NCBI GenBank assembly: GCA_903919075.1 | Contig: CAIXGR010000033.1 | Span: forward strand, 1 to 47,619 | DNA length: 47,619 bases | Direction: 5' to 3' | Origin: an uncultured Bacteroidota bacterium | GTDB lineage: Bacteria; Bacteroidota; Bacteroidia; Chitinophagales; LD1 | Shown: positions 16,526-25,413 of the stretch, in pieces | How positions within the stretch are numbered: the first letter of the stretch is position 1 | Layout: the number at the start of each line of letters is the position of its first letter | Position numbers and translations under genes: made by a program | The notes under the pieces: generated by a model | The model's input: only the letters and a program-made list of their open reading frames with translations | Told to the model about the DNA's origin: nothing | The model's database searches: none

Positions 16526-17793
16526 AATTCGAAAACTCTCTTGCATTTGCGAAACAGCTTGATAAAAACGATCCGTTAAAAGATTACCGGAAACAGTTTC
16601 ATATCCCAAAGGTAAAAGGCAAAGAGTCAATTTATTTTTGCGGCAACTCGCTGGGGCTTCAACCAAAAACAGTTGAACAGCATTTAAAGGCCGAGCTTAC
16701 CGATTGGAAAAACTTTGGCGTTGAGGGCCACCTACATGGCCGCAAGCCCTGGCTTTATTACCACCATTTTTTTTCAAAATCAATTTCGAAATTAGTTGGA
16801 GCGAAAGAAAACGAGGTGGTGGTAATGAATCAGCTTTCAGTAAACCTTAATCTGATGCTTATTTCTTTTTACCGGCCAAGCGGAAAGAGAAATAAAATAT
16901 TAATGCAGGCGAATGAATTTCCTTCAGATTACTATGCTGTTGAGCAACAAATAAAATTACATGGCTTAAATCCCAAACAATGTATTATTGAAGTTTTGCC
17001 CCGCACTGGTGAAGTAAATCTGCGCACTGAAGATATTCTTGAAAAAATCGAAAAGCACAAAAATGAATTGGCGCTTATTATGTTCAGTGCTGTAAACTAC
17101 TACACCGGGCAGTTTTTCGAGATAAAAAAAATTGCAGCGGCAGCCAATAAACACAACATAACCATCGGGCTGGACTTAGCACACGCCATAGGCAATGTTG
17201 AATTAAAACTGAATGAGTGGAATATAGATTTTGCAACATGGTGTTCATATAAATATTTAAACTCGGGGCCAGGTGGTGTGAGCGGCGTTTTTGTAAACAA
17301 AAAATACGCCAATACTTTTTCTCTTCCACGGCTGGCTGGTTGGTGGGGTAATGATGAAAAAGCACGCTTTAAAATGCCCAAACATTTTACACCGCAGGCC
17401 GGTGCTGCCGGTTGGCAAATAAGCAATGCACCTATTCTTTCAATGGCCGCCCATAAAGCATCGCTCGAAATTTTTGACAAAGTAGGAATGAAAGCTTTGC
17501 GAAAAAAATCTGAATTGCTAACAGGTTATTTGCAATACCTTATCAATTTACATCCACACGGCAGTAAGCCACTGTTTAATATTATTACCCCAACAGATAA
17601 AACACAACGTGGCTGCCAGCTTTCTATTCAAACTTATAGCAACGGAAAAAATCTTTTCAAAAAACTTTCAAATGCAGGTGTAATAGCTGATTGGCGAGAA
17701 CCTGATGTAATTCGCGTAGCCCCTGTTCCGCTTTACAATAAGTTTGAAGAGGCTTACCGGTTTGCACAACTTTTAAAGGGAATTACGGAATAA
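16522..17793 (+). CDS. kynU: Kynureninase
   Basis: A 423-residue PLP enzyme that cleaves kynurenine or 3-hydroxykynurenine to (3-hydroxy)anthranilate and alanine. Signature segments are YFCGNSLGLQP (about residue 39), FPSDYYAVEQQ, the LDLAHAIGN aspartate/histidine region and the PLP lysine K244 in WCSYKYLNSGPGG. Length is standard. The start overlaps the preceding oxygenase stop. With ACMSD upstream it gives two of the steps between kynurenine and 2-aminomuconate semialdehyde; kynurenine monooxygenase and 3-hydroxyanthranilate dioxygenase are not in the window. Confidence 0.95.
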   Translation: MKFENSLAFAKQLDKNDPLKDYRKQFHIPKVKGKESIYFCGNSLGLQPKTVEQHLKAELTDWKNFGVEGHLHGRKPWLYYHHFFSKSISKLVGAKENEVVVMNQLSVNLNLMLISFYRPSGKRNKILMQANEFPSDYYAVEQQIKLHGLNPKQCIIEVLPRTGEVNLRTEDILEKIEKHKNELALIMFSAVNYYTGQFFEIKKIAAAANKHNITIGLDLAHAIGNVELKLNEWNIDFATWCSYKYLNSGPGGVSGVFVNKKYANTFSLPRLAGWWGNDEKARFKMPKHFTPQAGAAGWQISNAPILSMAAHKASLEIFDKVGMKALRKKSELLTGYLQYLINLHPHGSKPLFNIITPTDKTQRGCQLSIQTYSNGKNLFKKLSNAGVIADWREPDVIRVAPVPLYNKFEEAYRFAQLLKGITE

Positions 17794-17830
17794 TTTTCAT
17801 ATATTACGTAATTCAAAACCTGGGTTTCCT

Positions 17831-18520
17831 TTGAAAATTTTACGCACCATATTATTTGCTTTAATTCTTTTCAGCTTTTTCAAAGGCTATGCGCAAAACG
17901 ATTCTTTAGATACCGGTTTTGCATCCTTCTATCACGATTGGTTTTATGGCAAACGAACTTCGAGCGGCGAAATATTGAGTGCCCAAAAACTTACCTGCGC
18001 GCATCGCTCACTTCCCTTTGGAACTCGTTTAAAAGTAACCAATCTAGATAATCATAAAACAGCTATAGTTACCGTTAACGACCGCGGTCCTTTTGTGCGC
18101 GGTAGAATTATAGATGTTACCCAAAGCGTAGCAAGGAAATTAGATTTTGTAGCACAAGGCCAGGTTAAAGTTAAAATCGAAATGCTCACATGCGAAGCAA
18201 ATCCCGATAGCATATACCTTACTGCTGATAGTGTTCGCCCGTTTTATAAATTGCAAGCTACAGAAACAGGCTTTGAAGCTTTTTCAGTAAAAATTGCAAG
18301 CTATCTTTCCGAAAGAAAAACTTTTGATGTAGTTAGAGAATTAAAACAGAAATGGAATGAAGATGTTTTTGTTCAAACCGTTCCGTATAAAGATGGCACT
18401 ATGTATCGCATTTTTGCAGGCAAGTTTGCCAACCGGCAACACGCCGAAAAGCTTTATGAAAAGCTGAAAGATTTTTATGCCGATTGTTATGTAACTAAGC
18501 TTGCACCCACAAAACAATAA
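17831..18520 (+). CDS. RlpA-like secreted protein with double-psi beta-barrel and SPOR domain
   Basis: A 229-residue exported protein. A signal peptide (cleavage near FKGYAQ, residue 22) is followed by the RlpA double-psi beta-barrel (residues about 29-118), with GFASFYHDWFYGKRTSSGE, the conserved LPFGTRLKVTN and VNDRGPF motifs. A linker and a C-terminal SPOR domain (about residues 148-222) follow. SPOR domains bind glycan strands stripped of stem peptides at the septum. Some RlpA proteins are lytic transglycosylases; activity here is unproven. The start is a TTG at 17831, with no alternative ATG before the signal peptide. No lipobox is seen. Confidence 0.9.
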   Translation: MKILRTILFALILFSFFKGYAQNDSLDTGFASFYHDWFYGKRTSSGEILSAQKLTCAHRSLPFGTRLKVTNLDNHKTAIVTVNDRGPFVRGRIIDVTQSVARKLDFVAQGQVKVKIEMLTCEANPDSIYLTADSVRPFYKLQATETGFEAFSVKIASYLSERKTFDVVRELKQKWNEDVFVQTVPYKDGTMYRIFAGKFANRQHAEKLYEKLKDFYADCYVTKLAPTKQ

Positions 18521-18529
18521 TCGAAATTA

Positions 18530-20080
18530 CTAATCCAATTTTATCTCTTCGTCATTCTCATCAAAAAACTTATACTCGGTTATGCCAAAGTCTTCGTTCT
18601 CGTGTATACGCACATACTTTTTGTATTCCATAAGCCATTTCATGCGCAATGAAGGAAATCCTCTGCGTAAATAAGCACCTATAATAGGGTGGCAATACAA
18701 TTTTAATTTCCGGTGGGTATTTATTAAATGTTTAAGGTCCTCTTCTATTTCATCAATCAACAATAACGATGCATTTATTTCGCCGGTGCCGCCACAGGTT
18801 GGGCATTTTTCAGTAGTAGAAATATTAATTTCCGGACGCACACGCTCGCGCGTTATCTGCATCAGGTTAAATTTCGAAAGTGGCAAAATAGTATGGGTAG
18901 CGCGGTCATTATCCATTACGTCTTTCACCTTTTGTTGCAATATTCTTTTATTGTCATTGCTTTTCATGTCAATAAAATCAATTACAATAATTCCGCCAAG
19001 GTCGCGCAGCCTTAGTTGACGGCATATTTCTTCAGCGGCCTCCATGTTCACTTTTAGTGCGTTGCTTTCCTGGCTGCCATCCATGGTTGCCCGGTGTCCG
19101 CTGTTTACATCAATAACATGAAGCGCTTCTGTTTTTTCAATAATCAAATAACTGCCATTGGGAATATTCACTGTTTTACCGAACGAAGCTTTTATTTGCT
19201 TCGTAATACCAAATTGATCGAAGATTGGAACTTTACCAGTATAGCTGGAAACAATATCCCTTTTCTCAGGTGCTATGCGCGCAATATATTCTTCAATTTC
19301 CTTCGCAAACTTTACATCATTAGTAACTATTTTGTTGAACTGGGGCGAAAGCAAATCGCGTAGTATACCCGTCGTTTTATTCATTTCGCTCAATACCTTT
19401 GTAACCGGAACCGCGCCTTTAAGGTTGCGCATCATTTCCTGCCACTTGGCTTGCAGCGTTAATAAATCCTCGTGAAGCACTGCAGCATTTTTACCGGCAG
19501 CAACTGTTCTTACAATAACGCCGAAATTTTTTGGCTTTAAACTTTCTACCAAAACTTTTAATCGTTTCCTTTCTTCAGCCGAATCTATTTTTTTTGAAAC
19601 CCCTACTGCATCATTAAAAGGTGTAAGCACTAAAAACCTACCAGCCAGTGAAAGTTCGCAGGTAAGGCGTGGGCCTTTAGTTGATATAGGTTCTTTTAGT
19701 ATTTGAACAAGCAGTTGGTTTTTGTTTTGCAGAACATCTTTTACGTTTCCCGTTTTTATTATCTCCGGTTGAATTTCAAAATTAGCCAGCATTTGCTCTG
19801 CCGCTAAATTGCCAGCTACAGTTTGCCCGGTAAACTTCATCACCGAGCGTATCTCTGGGCTTAAATCGGTATAATGTAAAAAGGCGTCTTTCTCGTGGCC
19901 CACATCAACAAAAGCAGCATTAAGCCCGGGCATAACCTTTTTAATTTTGCCAAGATAAATGTCGCCTACTGTAAATTGGTTGTTAAACCGTTCCTGATGT
20001 AATTCGGTTAAGTGCTTGTCTTCAAGCAATGCAATATCAATCCCCGTTGGGGTGGAATGGATGATAAGTTCCTTATTCAA
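18530..20080 (-). CDS. rng: Ribonuclease E/G family endoribonuclease
   Basis: A 516-residue RNase of the E/G family, which makes endonucleolytic cuts in rRNA precursors and mRNA. An S1 domain is inserted at about residues 38-130 (GDIYLGKIKKVMPGLNAAFV). The catalytic core has the magnesium aspartates in HVIDVNSG and IVIDFIDM, and the zinc-link CPTCGGTG occurs near residue 425. There is no long C-terminal scaffold as in E. coli RNase E, so the length fits RNase G. It lies downstream of HU, the TPR gene and the 29-codon gene on the same strand, but a terminator precedes it. Confidence 0.95.
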   Translation of the reverse strand: MNKELIIHSTPTGIDIALLEDKHLTELHQERFNNQFTVGDIYLGKIKKVMPGLNAAFVDVGHEKDAFLHYTDLSPEIRSVMKFTGQTVAGNLAAEQMLANFEIQPEIIKTGNVKDVLQNKNQLLVQILKEPISTKGPRLTCELSLAGRFLVLTPFNDAVGVSKKIDSAEERKRLKVLVESLKPKNFGVIVRTVAAGKNAAVLHEDLLTLQAKWQEMMRNLKGAVPVTKVLSEMNKTTGILRDLLSPQFNKIVTNDVKFAKEIEEYIARIAPEKRDIVSSYTGKVPIFDQFGITKQIKASFGKTVNIPNGSYLIIEKTEALHVIDVNSGHRATMDGSQESNALKVNMEAAEEICRQLRLRDLGGIIVIDFIDMKSNDNKRILQQKVKDVMDNDRATHTILPLSKFNLMQITRERVRPEINISTTEKCPTCGGTGEINASLLLIDEIEEDLKHLINTHRKLKLYCHPIIGAYLRRGFPSLRMKWLMEYKKYVRIHENEDFGITEYKFFDENDEEIKLD

Positions 20081-20166
20081 AATAAAAAATTTACGCGTTC
20101 AAATTTAAACGCAGTTAAAAATCAACAAGGCAGGCCCGATGTAAGGAAAGGAAAGTGTAATTGTGA

Positions 20167-20200
20167 TAAAACAGGCGGGTGAGTGAAGGCACCCGCCTGT
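20167..20200 (-). terminator. Rho-independent terminator after the 29-codon basic gene
   Basis: A perfect 10-bp inverted repeat, ACAGGCGGGT (20171-20180) and ACCCGCCTGT (20191-20200), with a 10-base loop. Read on the - strand it follows the small gene's stop and ends in TTTTATCAC, so it terminates - strand transcription before rng. Confidence 0.88.
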
Positions 20201-20215
20201 TAATTATGCCTTAAA

Positions 20216-20305
20216 TTATTTCTTCTTATGGCGATTTTTTCTCAATCTCTTTTTACGCTTGTGTGTAGCGATTTTATGTCTTTTTCTCTTTTTTCCGCAA
20301 GGCAT
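20216..20305 (-). CDS. 29-residue arginine/lysine-rich protein, COX24/AURKAIP1 (mS38-like) type
   Basis: A 29-codon gene, ATG at 20305 and TAA at 20216. The peptide begins MPCGKKRKRHKIATHKRKK and ends NRHKKK; about two thirds of its residues are Lys, Arg or His. This matches tiny Bacteroidota proteins annotated as COX24/AURKAIP1-domain proteins, the bacterial relatives of the mitochondrial ribosomal protein mS38. A ribosome-bound role is therefore inferred. It lies 27 bp after the TPR gene stop and right before a strong terminator. It is too short for ordinary gene callers, but its codon frame, composition and placement support it. Confidence 0.85.
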   Translation of the reverse strand: MPCGKKRKRHKIATHKRKKRLRKNRHKKK

Positions 20306-20332
20306 AACCTATTTATTTTGAGTTAATTAATT

Positions 20333-21160
20333 TCAGCCTTTCGGCTTCTTGATATTTTCAATAAAAGTCTCAATTTCCTTTTTAGCCTGAGGGTCATGCA
20401 CTGTTTTTTTGCATTTTTCCAGTAAATCAAGTGCCTTTTGTTTGTTCCCTTGGCTATCGTAAGCCTGGGCCAGCAAAAACAAGGCCTCAGAATTTTGAGG
20501 CTGCAAATATAAAATTTTTTCTAAACGTATGATGGCTTTATCTGTTTGGCCTGAAATTAGGCCAAATCGGCCCAACATTAATTGCGCGTCAACGTTATTG
20601 GAGTCTTTCCGCACTATATCCAGCAAAATGCCAACTCCCTGCATAGGTTGTGTGCCTTCTTCCATATAGGCCCCTGCCAGCCGTATACGGTTCTCCGTTT
20701 TGGCTGTGTCAAGAGCTACCGCGCTCTTATAGCACTCAATGGCATTGGCGCTTAAAAACCTTTTTGCCTTTTCATCGGGTGCCGACTGTAATAGCATTGA
20801 GTTATAATCACCCGCACTTAAATATAAGTACTCTTTATTTTCTGCACCTGCCATTTTTGTTGAATAGTAAGCAATAGCCAGAGGCTTATCAATCTTTTGA
20901 TATTCAGCTATAAGCTTACGGTATTGGGCCGTTTTTGTAAAAGTTTCAATACTGTCTTTTTCTGCTTTATCAGTAATAGCTAAATTTACCTGCGCAAGAT
21001 AATCCTCAATATTAAATGCATCGGGCATAGGCGCAGTAGCATGACTCTGAGAAATATTTTCGCCTTTATCATCTTTTGGCTTTGTTCTTTTACCAAAAAG
21101 AAAAATTCCTGCCAATAGCACCACACACGTTCCAAGCGCAATTATTTGACCTCTGCTCAT
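20333..21160 (-). CDS. Membrane-anchored TPR protein
   Basis: A 275-residue protein with an N-terminal membrane anchor (about residues 7-24) and a periplasmic part holding TPR repeats. The clearest repeats are near residues 118-150, 175-205 and 208-245 (pattern AIIRLEKILYLQPQNSEALFLLAQAY). TPR proteins are scaffolds; no partner is evident. It follows the HU gene by about 90 bp on the same strand and precedes the 29-codon gene, an arrangement conserved in related genomes as far as I know. No enzymatic motif is present. Confidence 0.85.
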   Translation of the reverse strand: MSRGQIIALGTCVVLLAGIFLFGKRTKPKDDKGENISQSHATAPMPDAFNIEDYLAQVNLAITDKAEKDSIETFTKTAQYRKLIAEYQKIDKPLAIAYYSTKMAGAENKEYLYLSAGDYNSMLLQSAPDEKAKRFLSANAIECYKSAVALDTAKTENRIRLAGAYMEEGTQPMQGVGILLDIVRKDSNNVDAQLMLGRFGLISGQTDKAIIRLEKILYLQPQNSEALFLLAQAYDSQGNKQKALDLLEKCKKTVHDPQAKKEIETFIENIKKPKG

Positions 21161-21252
21161 TGTTTATTTAAAAAATCTGATGGTTTGGGAATAAAAAAGG
21201 TTTACAGATAAATATCTGCAAACCTATATCTAAATTTTTCCTCGTGAAAGGA

Positions 21253-21552
21253 TTATTTTTTCTCTGCCGCAGCCCTGCCCTTCTTTACAGCATCAACAAA
21301 TGTTTTAGCCGGTTTAAATGCCGGAATGTAATGCTCAGGAATTACAATAGCTTCATTACGCTTAATAATGCGCCCTATTTTCTGCGCGCGTTTTTTAGCA
21401 ATAAAACTTCCAAAGCCACGCACATATACGTTCTCTCCGTTTTTAACCGATGACTTAACTTCCTTGAAAAATGCTTCAAGTGTTACAAGAACATCTACTT
21501 TCGGAACTCCGGTAACCTCGGCTACCTTTGATACTACGTCTGCTTTTCTCAT
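21253..21552 (-). CDS. HU-family DNA-binding protein
   Basis: A 99-residue nucleoid-associated protein of the HU/IHF family. It starts MRKADVVSKVAEVTGV, has the VRGFGSFIAKKR beta-arm base and a family-typical IPAFKPAKTF near the end, followed by a short basic tail. HU dimers bend DNA non-specifically or at kinked sites. The gene is divergent from mutY, with 196 bp between the starts. Confidence 0.95.
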   Translation of the reverse strand: MRKADVVSKVAEVTGVPKVDVLVTLEAFFKEVKSSVKNGENVYVRGFGSFIAKKRAQKIGRIIKRNEAIVIPEHYIPAFKPAKTFVDAVKKGRAAAEKK

Positions 21553-21748
21553 AGCATTATAAATTTATTGTTAAAGATACAATTGCAAATCAAAATGTTG
21601 TGTAAATATGTGAAAAAAATTTTAAAGATTCTTCTATATAAAGCCTTTTGATTTAAAATCGGGCTTAAAATGCTCATTTTTGCATGATAAATCCAGCCTT
21701 TAGGCCCCATAAAAACCCCGTAACCATAGCCTACTGAGGCGTTAAGCA

Positions 21749-22813
21749 ATGAAAGACCCGAAAAAGCAATATGCGTCGCTACTGTTAAAATGGAACCAAA
21801 AGTCCAATAAACGGATTATGCCCTGGAAAGGCGAAAAAGACCCGTATTTAATTTGGCTGTCCGAAATTATTCTGCAACAAACGCGGGTTGAGCAGGGAAT
21901 GCCTTATTTCCTCAATTTTAAAAAGAATTACCCCACAGTAGCTAAACTAGCACTAGCCAAGGAAGATGAAGTGATGAAGCTTTGGCAGGGCCTTGGCTAT
22001 TATTCGCGCGCCAGAAATTTGCACGAAACAGCTAAAAACATTCAAGCCAATTACAAGGGCCGCTTTCCAGAAACATTTATTGAGTTGAAAAAACTGAAAG
22101 GTGTAGGCGATTACACCGCCTCGGCCATTGCATCTTTTGCCTTCGGCGAAAAAAAGGCCGTTGTTGATGGCAACGTAATAAGGGTGCTTGCCCGGGTGTT
22201 TGGCATTGAAACCGCTTTTGATACTACAACGGGCAAAAAACAATTTGCTACCCTTGCCGAAGAATTAATTGACGAAAAAGAGCCCGGAAACTATAATCAG
22301 GCAATTATGGACTTTGGTGCAACAGTTTGCACACCTAAAAATCCTGACTGCAATAACTGCCCTTTTAATAGTTTCTGTATTGGCTTTACAAAAAATAGAA
22401 TTGACGAATTACCCGTTCGAGGGAAAAAAATTGAAATTAAGGAACGATATTTCAATTACCTGGTTATAAAAAGCTCATCCCAAATTTTAATACAAAAGCG
22501 AACCGCTTCAGATATATGGAAAAACCTATACCAACTACCTGTGCTTGAAACCAGCAAGCCGCTAACCAAGAATTTCCATGCAGATATTGCGGCCTTTTTG
22601 GGCAATAAACAGTTCGTTATCACGTCATATTCAAAAGCTACGGTGCAAATGTTAACCCATCGAAAAATCCATTTTCGGTTTATTGATATTGAAATGAAAG
22701 ACTTTAAAAAATTTAGCTTTAAGGGCACCCAAAAAATAAAAATTTCCGATTTGAATAAGTTTGCCTTCCCAAAAACAATACATTTGTACTTAAACGAAAA
22801 ATTTTTATTTTAG
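21749..22813 (+). CDS. mutY: A/G-specific adenine DNA glycosylase
   Basis: A 354-residue base-excision repair enzyme that removes adenine mispaired with 8-oxoguanine. The endonuclease III fold fills the first 215 residues: catalytic E39 in SEIILQQTRV, a helix-hairpin-helix LKGVGDYTASAIAS and the catalytic aspartate D140 (VVDGNV). The [4Fe-4S] ligands are C194, C201, C204 and C210 with the standard 6-2-5 spacing. A Nudix-like domain that reads 8-oxoG occupies the C terminus. HU, mutY, ssb, gldE and gldD occur in this order in many Bacteroidota. Confidence 0.96.
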   Translation: MKDPKKQYASLLLKWNQKSNKRIMPWKGEKDPYLIWLSEIILQQTRVEQGMPYFLNFKKNYPTVAKLALAKEDEVMKLWQGLGYYSRARNLHETAKNIQANYKGRFPETFIELKKLKGVGDYTASAIASFAFGEKKAVVDGNVIRVLARVFGIETAFDTTTGKKQFATLAEELIDEKEPGNYNQAIMDFGATVCTPKNPDCNNCPFNSFCIGFTKNRIDELPVRGKKIEIKERYFNYLVIKSSSQILIQKRTASDIWKNLYQLPVLETSKPLTKNFHADIAAFLGNKQFVITSYSKATVQMLTHRKIHFRFIDIEMKDFKKFSFKGTQKIKISDLNKFAFPKTIHLYLNEKFLF

Positions 22814-22867
22814 TGGGATTCAGCTTTTAACGGATATTCAATTTACTAACGCTTTTAATTTTACAAC

Positions 22868-23317
22868 ATGGTTAACAAAGTTATTTTAATCGGGCGACTG
22901 GGTAAGGACCCTGTGATTAAACATTTTTCAAACGATAATGCTATCGCCGAATTTACAGTGGCTACAAGCGACAATTATAAAAATAAGGAAGGGCAGTGGG
23001 TTGATGTAACCGATTGGCATAATGTTAAGCTTCCGTTTAAACGCCAGGCTGAGTATGCTGAAAAATATTTGAAAAAAGGCGGACAAGTATTTATTGAAGG
23101 TAAAATACGCACCCGCTCTTACGATGATAAAGACGGCAACAAACGTTATATAACTGAAGTAGTTGCAGAAACTGTTCGTTCATTAGAAAAACGTGATAGC
23201 GGCGGTGGCGGCGGATATAGCGAAGGTGGAAATTCATCATACAATACATCTTCTGCTGATACGCAAAATTCAGCTCCGGCGCAACAACATCCGGTTGAAG
23301 ATGATCTTCCATTTTAG
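22868..23317 (+). CDS. ssb: Single-stranded DNA-binding protein
   Basis: A 149-residue SSB. An OB fold covers residues 1-108 (MVNKVILIGRLGKDP, then TDWHNVKLPF and YLKKGGQVFIEGK). A Gly/Ser/Asn/Gln-rich linker follows, and the protein ends in the acidic tip DDLPF that recruits replication and repair partners. It begins 54 bp after mutY. A strong hairpin terminator follows, separating it from gldE. Confidence 0.97.
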   Translation: MVNKVILIGRLGKDPVIKHFSNDNAIAEFTVATSDNYKNKEGQWVDVTDWHNVKLPFKRQAEYAEKYLKKGGQVFIEGKIRTRSYDDKDGNKRYITEVVAETVRSLEKRDSGGGGGYSEGGNSSYNTSSADTQNSAPAQQHPVEDDLPF

Positions 23318-23348
23318 AAATCGGTGGAATTAGAAATAAAAAATGAGT

Positions 23349-23402
23349 GTGAGAAAAATGGCACTACAGTAATATTGTAAATGCTGTTTTTCTCACTTTT
23401 TA
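23349..23402 (+). terminator. Rho-independent terminator after ssb
   Basis: GTGAGAAAAA (23349-23358) pairs with TTTTTCTCAC (23387-23396), with partial pairing inside the 28-base interval, and is followed by six T residues. It lies 31 bp after the ssb stop and ends 33 bp before the gldE frame. Confidence 0.82.
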
Positions 23403-23435
23403 ATTACTTCAATTATTTAATTTAAAACCACAACT

Positions 23436-24791
23436 TTGGTTTGTGATTGGTGCGGTTTTCATTCGGTTTTTCTAGCGTCGTTTGTCAATGCGCCTACCGG
23501 TGTTATTGTTGCCGCTAACCTTATCATTCTGTTGCTCATATTTATTTCAGCACTAATGTCGGCTTCTGAAATTGCGTACTTTTCGCTCACCAATGCCGAA
23601 CTAAATACCCTTAGCGAAAGTGATGATGCTACCGATAACCGCATTGCCCGGCTGCTTGAAAAACCCCGTTATCTTCTCTCATCTATTCTTATCACCAACA
23701 ACCTTACCAATATTGGCGTAGTAATTACCTCGTATTTCGTTACTCGCCGGATGCTGCATTTTTGCGATATCCTTGTTTTCAATATTACAGTTCCTGCTTA
23801 TGTGCTGGAATTTTTATGGAACCTGGCCATTGTAACATTCTTTCTAATGCTTTTTGGCGAAGCCACACCCAAGGTATATGCCACCCATAATAAATTAAAG
23901 ATTGCGCGCAGCATGTCGGGCATTATTAGTCTAATGGTAAAAGTTTATTATCCCATAAACCGCATATTGGTTGGTGGCACTCAATTTATTGAGCGCCTGC
24001 TAAAACCCTATACTGCCGAAATTGATCTTGAAGAAATAAACAAAGCCATTGAAATTACAATGGAGAAAAAAGAATCGAAGCAGGATGCCAGTTTATTGAA
24101 AGGCATAGTACACTTCGGTAATATTACTGTAAAGCAAGTAATGCGCCCGCGAACAGAAATAGCTGCATTAGATTATGAATTTGGTTTTGAGCAGCTAATG
24201 GAGTTTGTAAAAGAGAATGGTTATTCACGCTATCCGGTTTTTAAAGAAAATCTTGATAACCTGATGGGCGTTTTAAATGTAAAAGACTTGCTTGAACATT
24301 TAAACGAAGACAAAACTTTTGGCTGGCAACAATTAATCCGCGAACCGTTTTTTGTGCCTGAAGGAAAAAAGATAGATGACCTTTTGCGCGAAATTCAGCA
24401 AAACCGCAAGCACCTTGCCATTGTGGTGGATGAGTATGGCGGCACAGCCGGTATGATTACACTGGAAGACATTGTGGAAGAAGTAGTAGGCGATATTACC
24501 GATGAGTTTGATGTTGCCGGTGATGGGGGCGATTTCAAAAAATTAGATGATAAAAATTTTCTTTTCGATGGCAAGATTCCTCTAGTAGATGCGTGCCGTT
24601 TAATGGATATAGAAACGGATACCTTTAACGCTGCACGTGGCGAAGCCGAAACATTAGGTGGCTTGATACTTGAAATAGCTGGGCGCATACCTAAAAATGG
24701 CGAAGAAATTAAATTCCCTGATTACAAGTTCACTATTATATCAGTAATGAACAACCGGATTGAAAAAGTGAAAATAACCAATGAAGCTTAA
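23436..24791 (+). CDS. gldE: GldE, CNNM/CorC-family membrane protein linked to gliding motility
   Basis: A 451-residue protein of the CNNM/CorC (HlyC) family. A DUF21 membrane domain with about four helices spans residues 22-150, followed by two CBS domains (about 210-330, with VMRPRTEIAALD and IVVDEYGGTAGMITLEDIVEEVVGD) and a CorC/HlyC C-terminal domain. In Flavobacterium gldE sits beside gldD and can compensate for some gldB defects; the molecular function may involve ion transport. The first possible start is the TTG at 23436; it overlaps a CAACTTTG sequence resembling a -7 box, so the exact N terminus is uncertain. It overlaps gldD by 11 bp. Confidence 0.92.
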   Translation: MVCDWCGFHSVFLASFVNAPTGVIVAANLIILLLIFISALMSASEIAYFSLTNAELNTLSESDDATDNRIARLLEKPRYLLSSILITNNLTNIGVVITSYFVTRRMLHFCDILVFNITVPAYVLEFLWNLAIVTFFLMLFGEATPKVYATHNKLKIARSMSGIISLMVKVYYPINRILVGGTQFIERLLKPYTAEIDLEEINKAIEITMEKKESKQDASLLKGIVHFGNITVKQVMRPRTEIAALDYEFGFEQLMEFVKENGYSRYPVFKENLDNLMGVLNVKDLLEHLNEDKTFGWQQLIREPFFVPEGKKIDDLLREIQQNRKHLAIVVDEYGGTAGMITLEDIVEEVVGDITDEFDVAGDGGDFKKLDDKNFLFDGKIPLVDACRLMDIETDTFNAARGEAETLGGLILEIAGRIPKNGEEIKFPDYKFTIISVMNNRIEKVKITNEA

Positions 24792-25386
24792 AAAAAATTG
24801 GCAGTTGGCAGTTGGGTGCTGTGTGCTTTTAACCAGCTTAGCGGCTTGCCACGGCGATTACACCCCTAAACCAAAAGCATACCCACGAGTAGTTTTACCT
24901 GAAAGAAAATATGAATTGTACGATTCAAAAACCTGCCCTTTTAAATTTGAGAAACCGGTATATGCCGATGTAACTACCGATACTGCATATTACGGCACAC
25001 AAATAATAAGCGAACCATGTTGGCTAAACGTAAATTTTCATTCACTCAATGGAACTATTAATCTTACATATAAAGAGATTGATAAAACTAACAGCCTTGA
25101 AAAGTTAGTGGAAGATGCACATAAGCTTTCATTCAAGCACACTCAAAAAGCTGATTATATTGACGAAATAAAAATACAAAACGATCACGGTGTAGGCGGC
25201 ATACTATATGATGTGGGTGGCGATGCTGCCAGCAACGTTCAGTTTTTTTTAACCGATAGCAACAAACATTTTATTCGCGGTGCATTATACTTTAACAACG
25301 AGCCAAATACCGATAGCATGGCACCGGTAGTAAACTTTGTAAAAGAAGATATGAAAAGAATGTTGAAGACCTTTGAATGGAAATAA
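24781..25386 (+). CDS. gldD: GldD, gliding motility lipoprotein
   Basis: A 201-residue lipoprotein needed for gliding and type IX secretion in Flavobacterium. The lipobox ends at C23 (SLAAC). The mature part shows the family pattern: YTPKPKAYPRVVLPERKY, then CPFKFEKPVYADV and a C-terminal FVKEDMKRMLKTFEW. The gene overlaps the end of gldE by 11 bp, and the gldE-gldD pairing itself supports the call. GldD is a periplasmic accessory of unknown biochemistry. Confidence 0.95.
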   Translation: MKLKKNWQLAVGCCVLLTSLAACHGDYTPKPKAYPRVVLPERKYELYDSKTCPFKFEKPVYADVTTDTAYYGTQIISEPCWLNVNFHSLNGTINLTYKEIDKTNSLEKLVEDAHKLSFKHTQKADYIDEIKIQNDHGVGGILYDVGGDAASNVQFFLTDSNKHFIRGALYFNNEPNTDSMAPVVNFVKEDMKRMLKTFEWK

Positions 25387-25413
25387 TGTGTTTAAAGCAT
25401 AGTATTTACTCCT

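Noticed and set aside
21549-21749. A 66-codon - strand frame between the HU and mutY genes.
   Set aside because: It begins at the mutY start codon on the opposite strand, has no recognisable domain and fills a divergent promoter region; composition looks non-coding.
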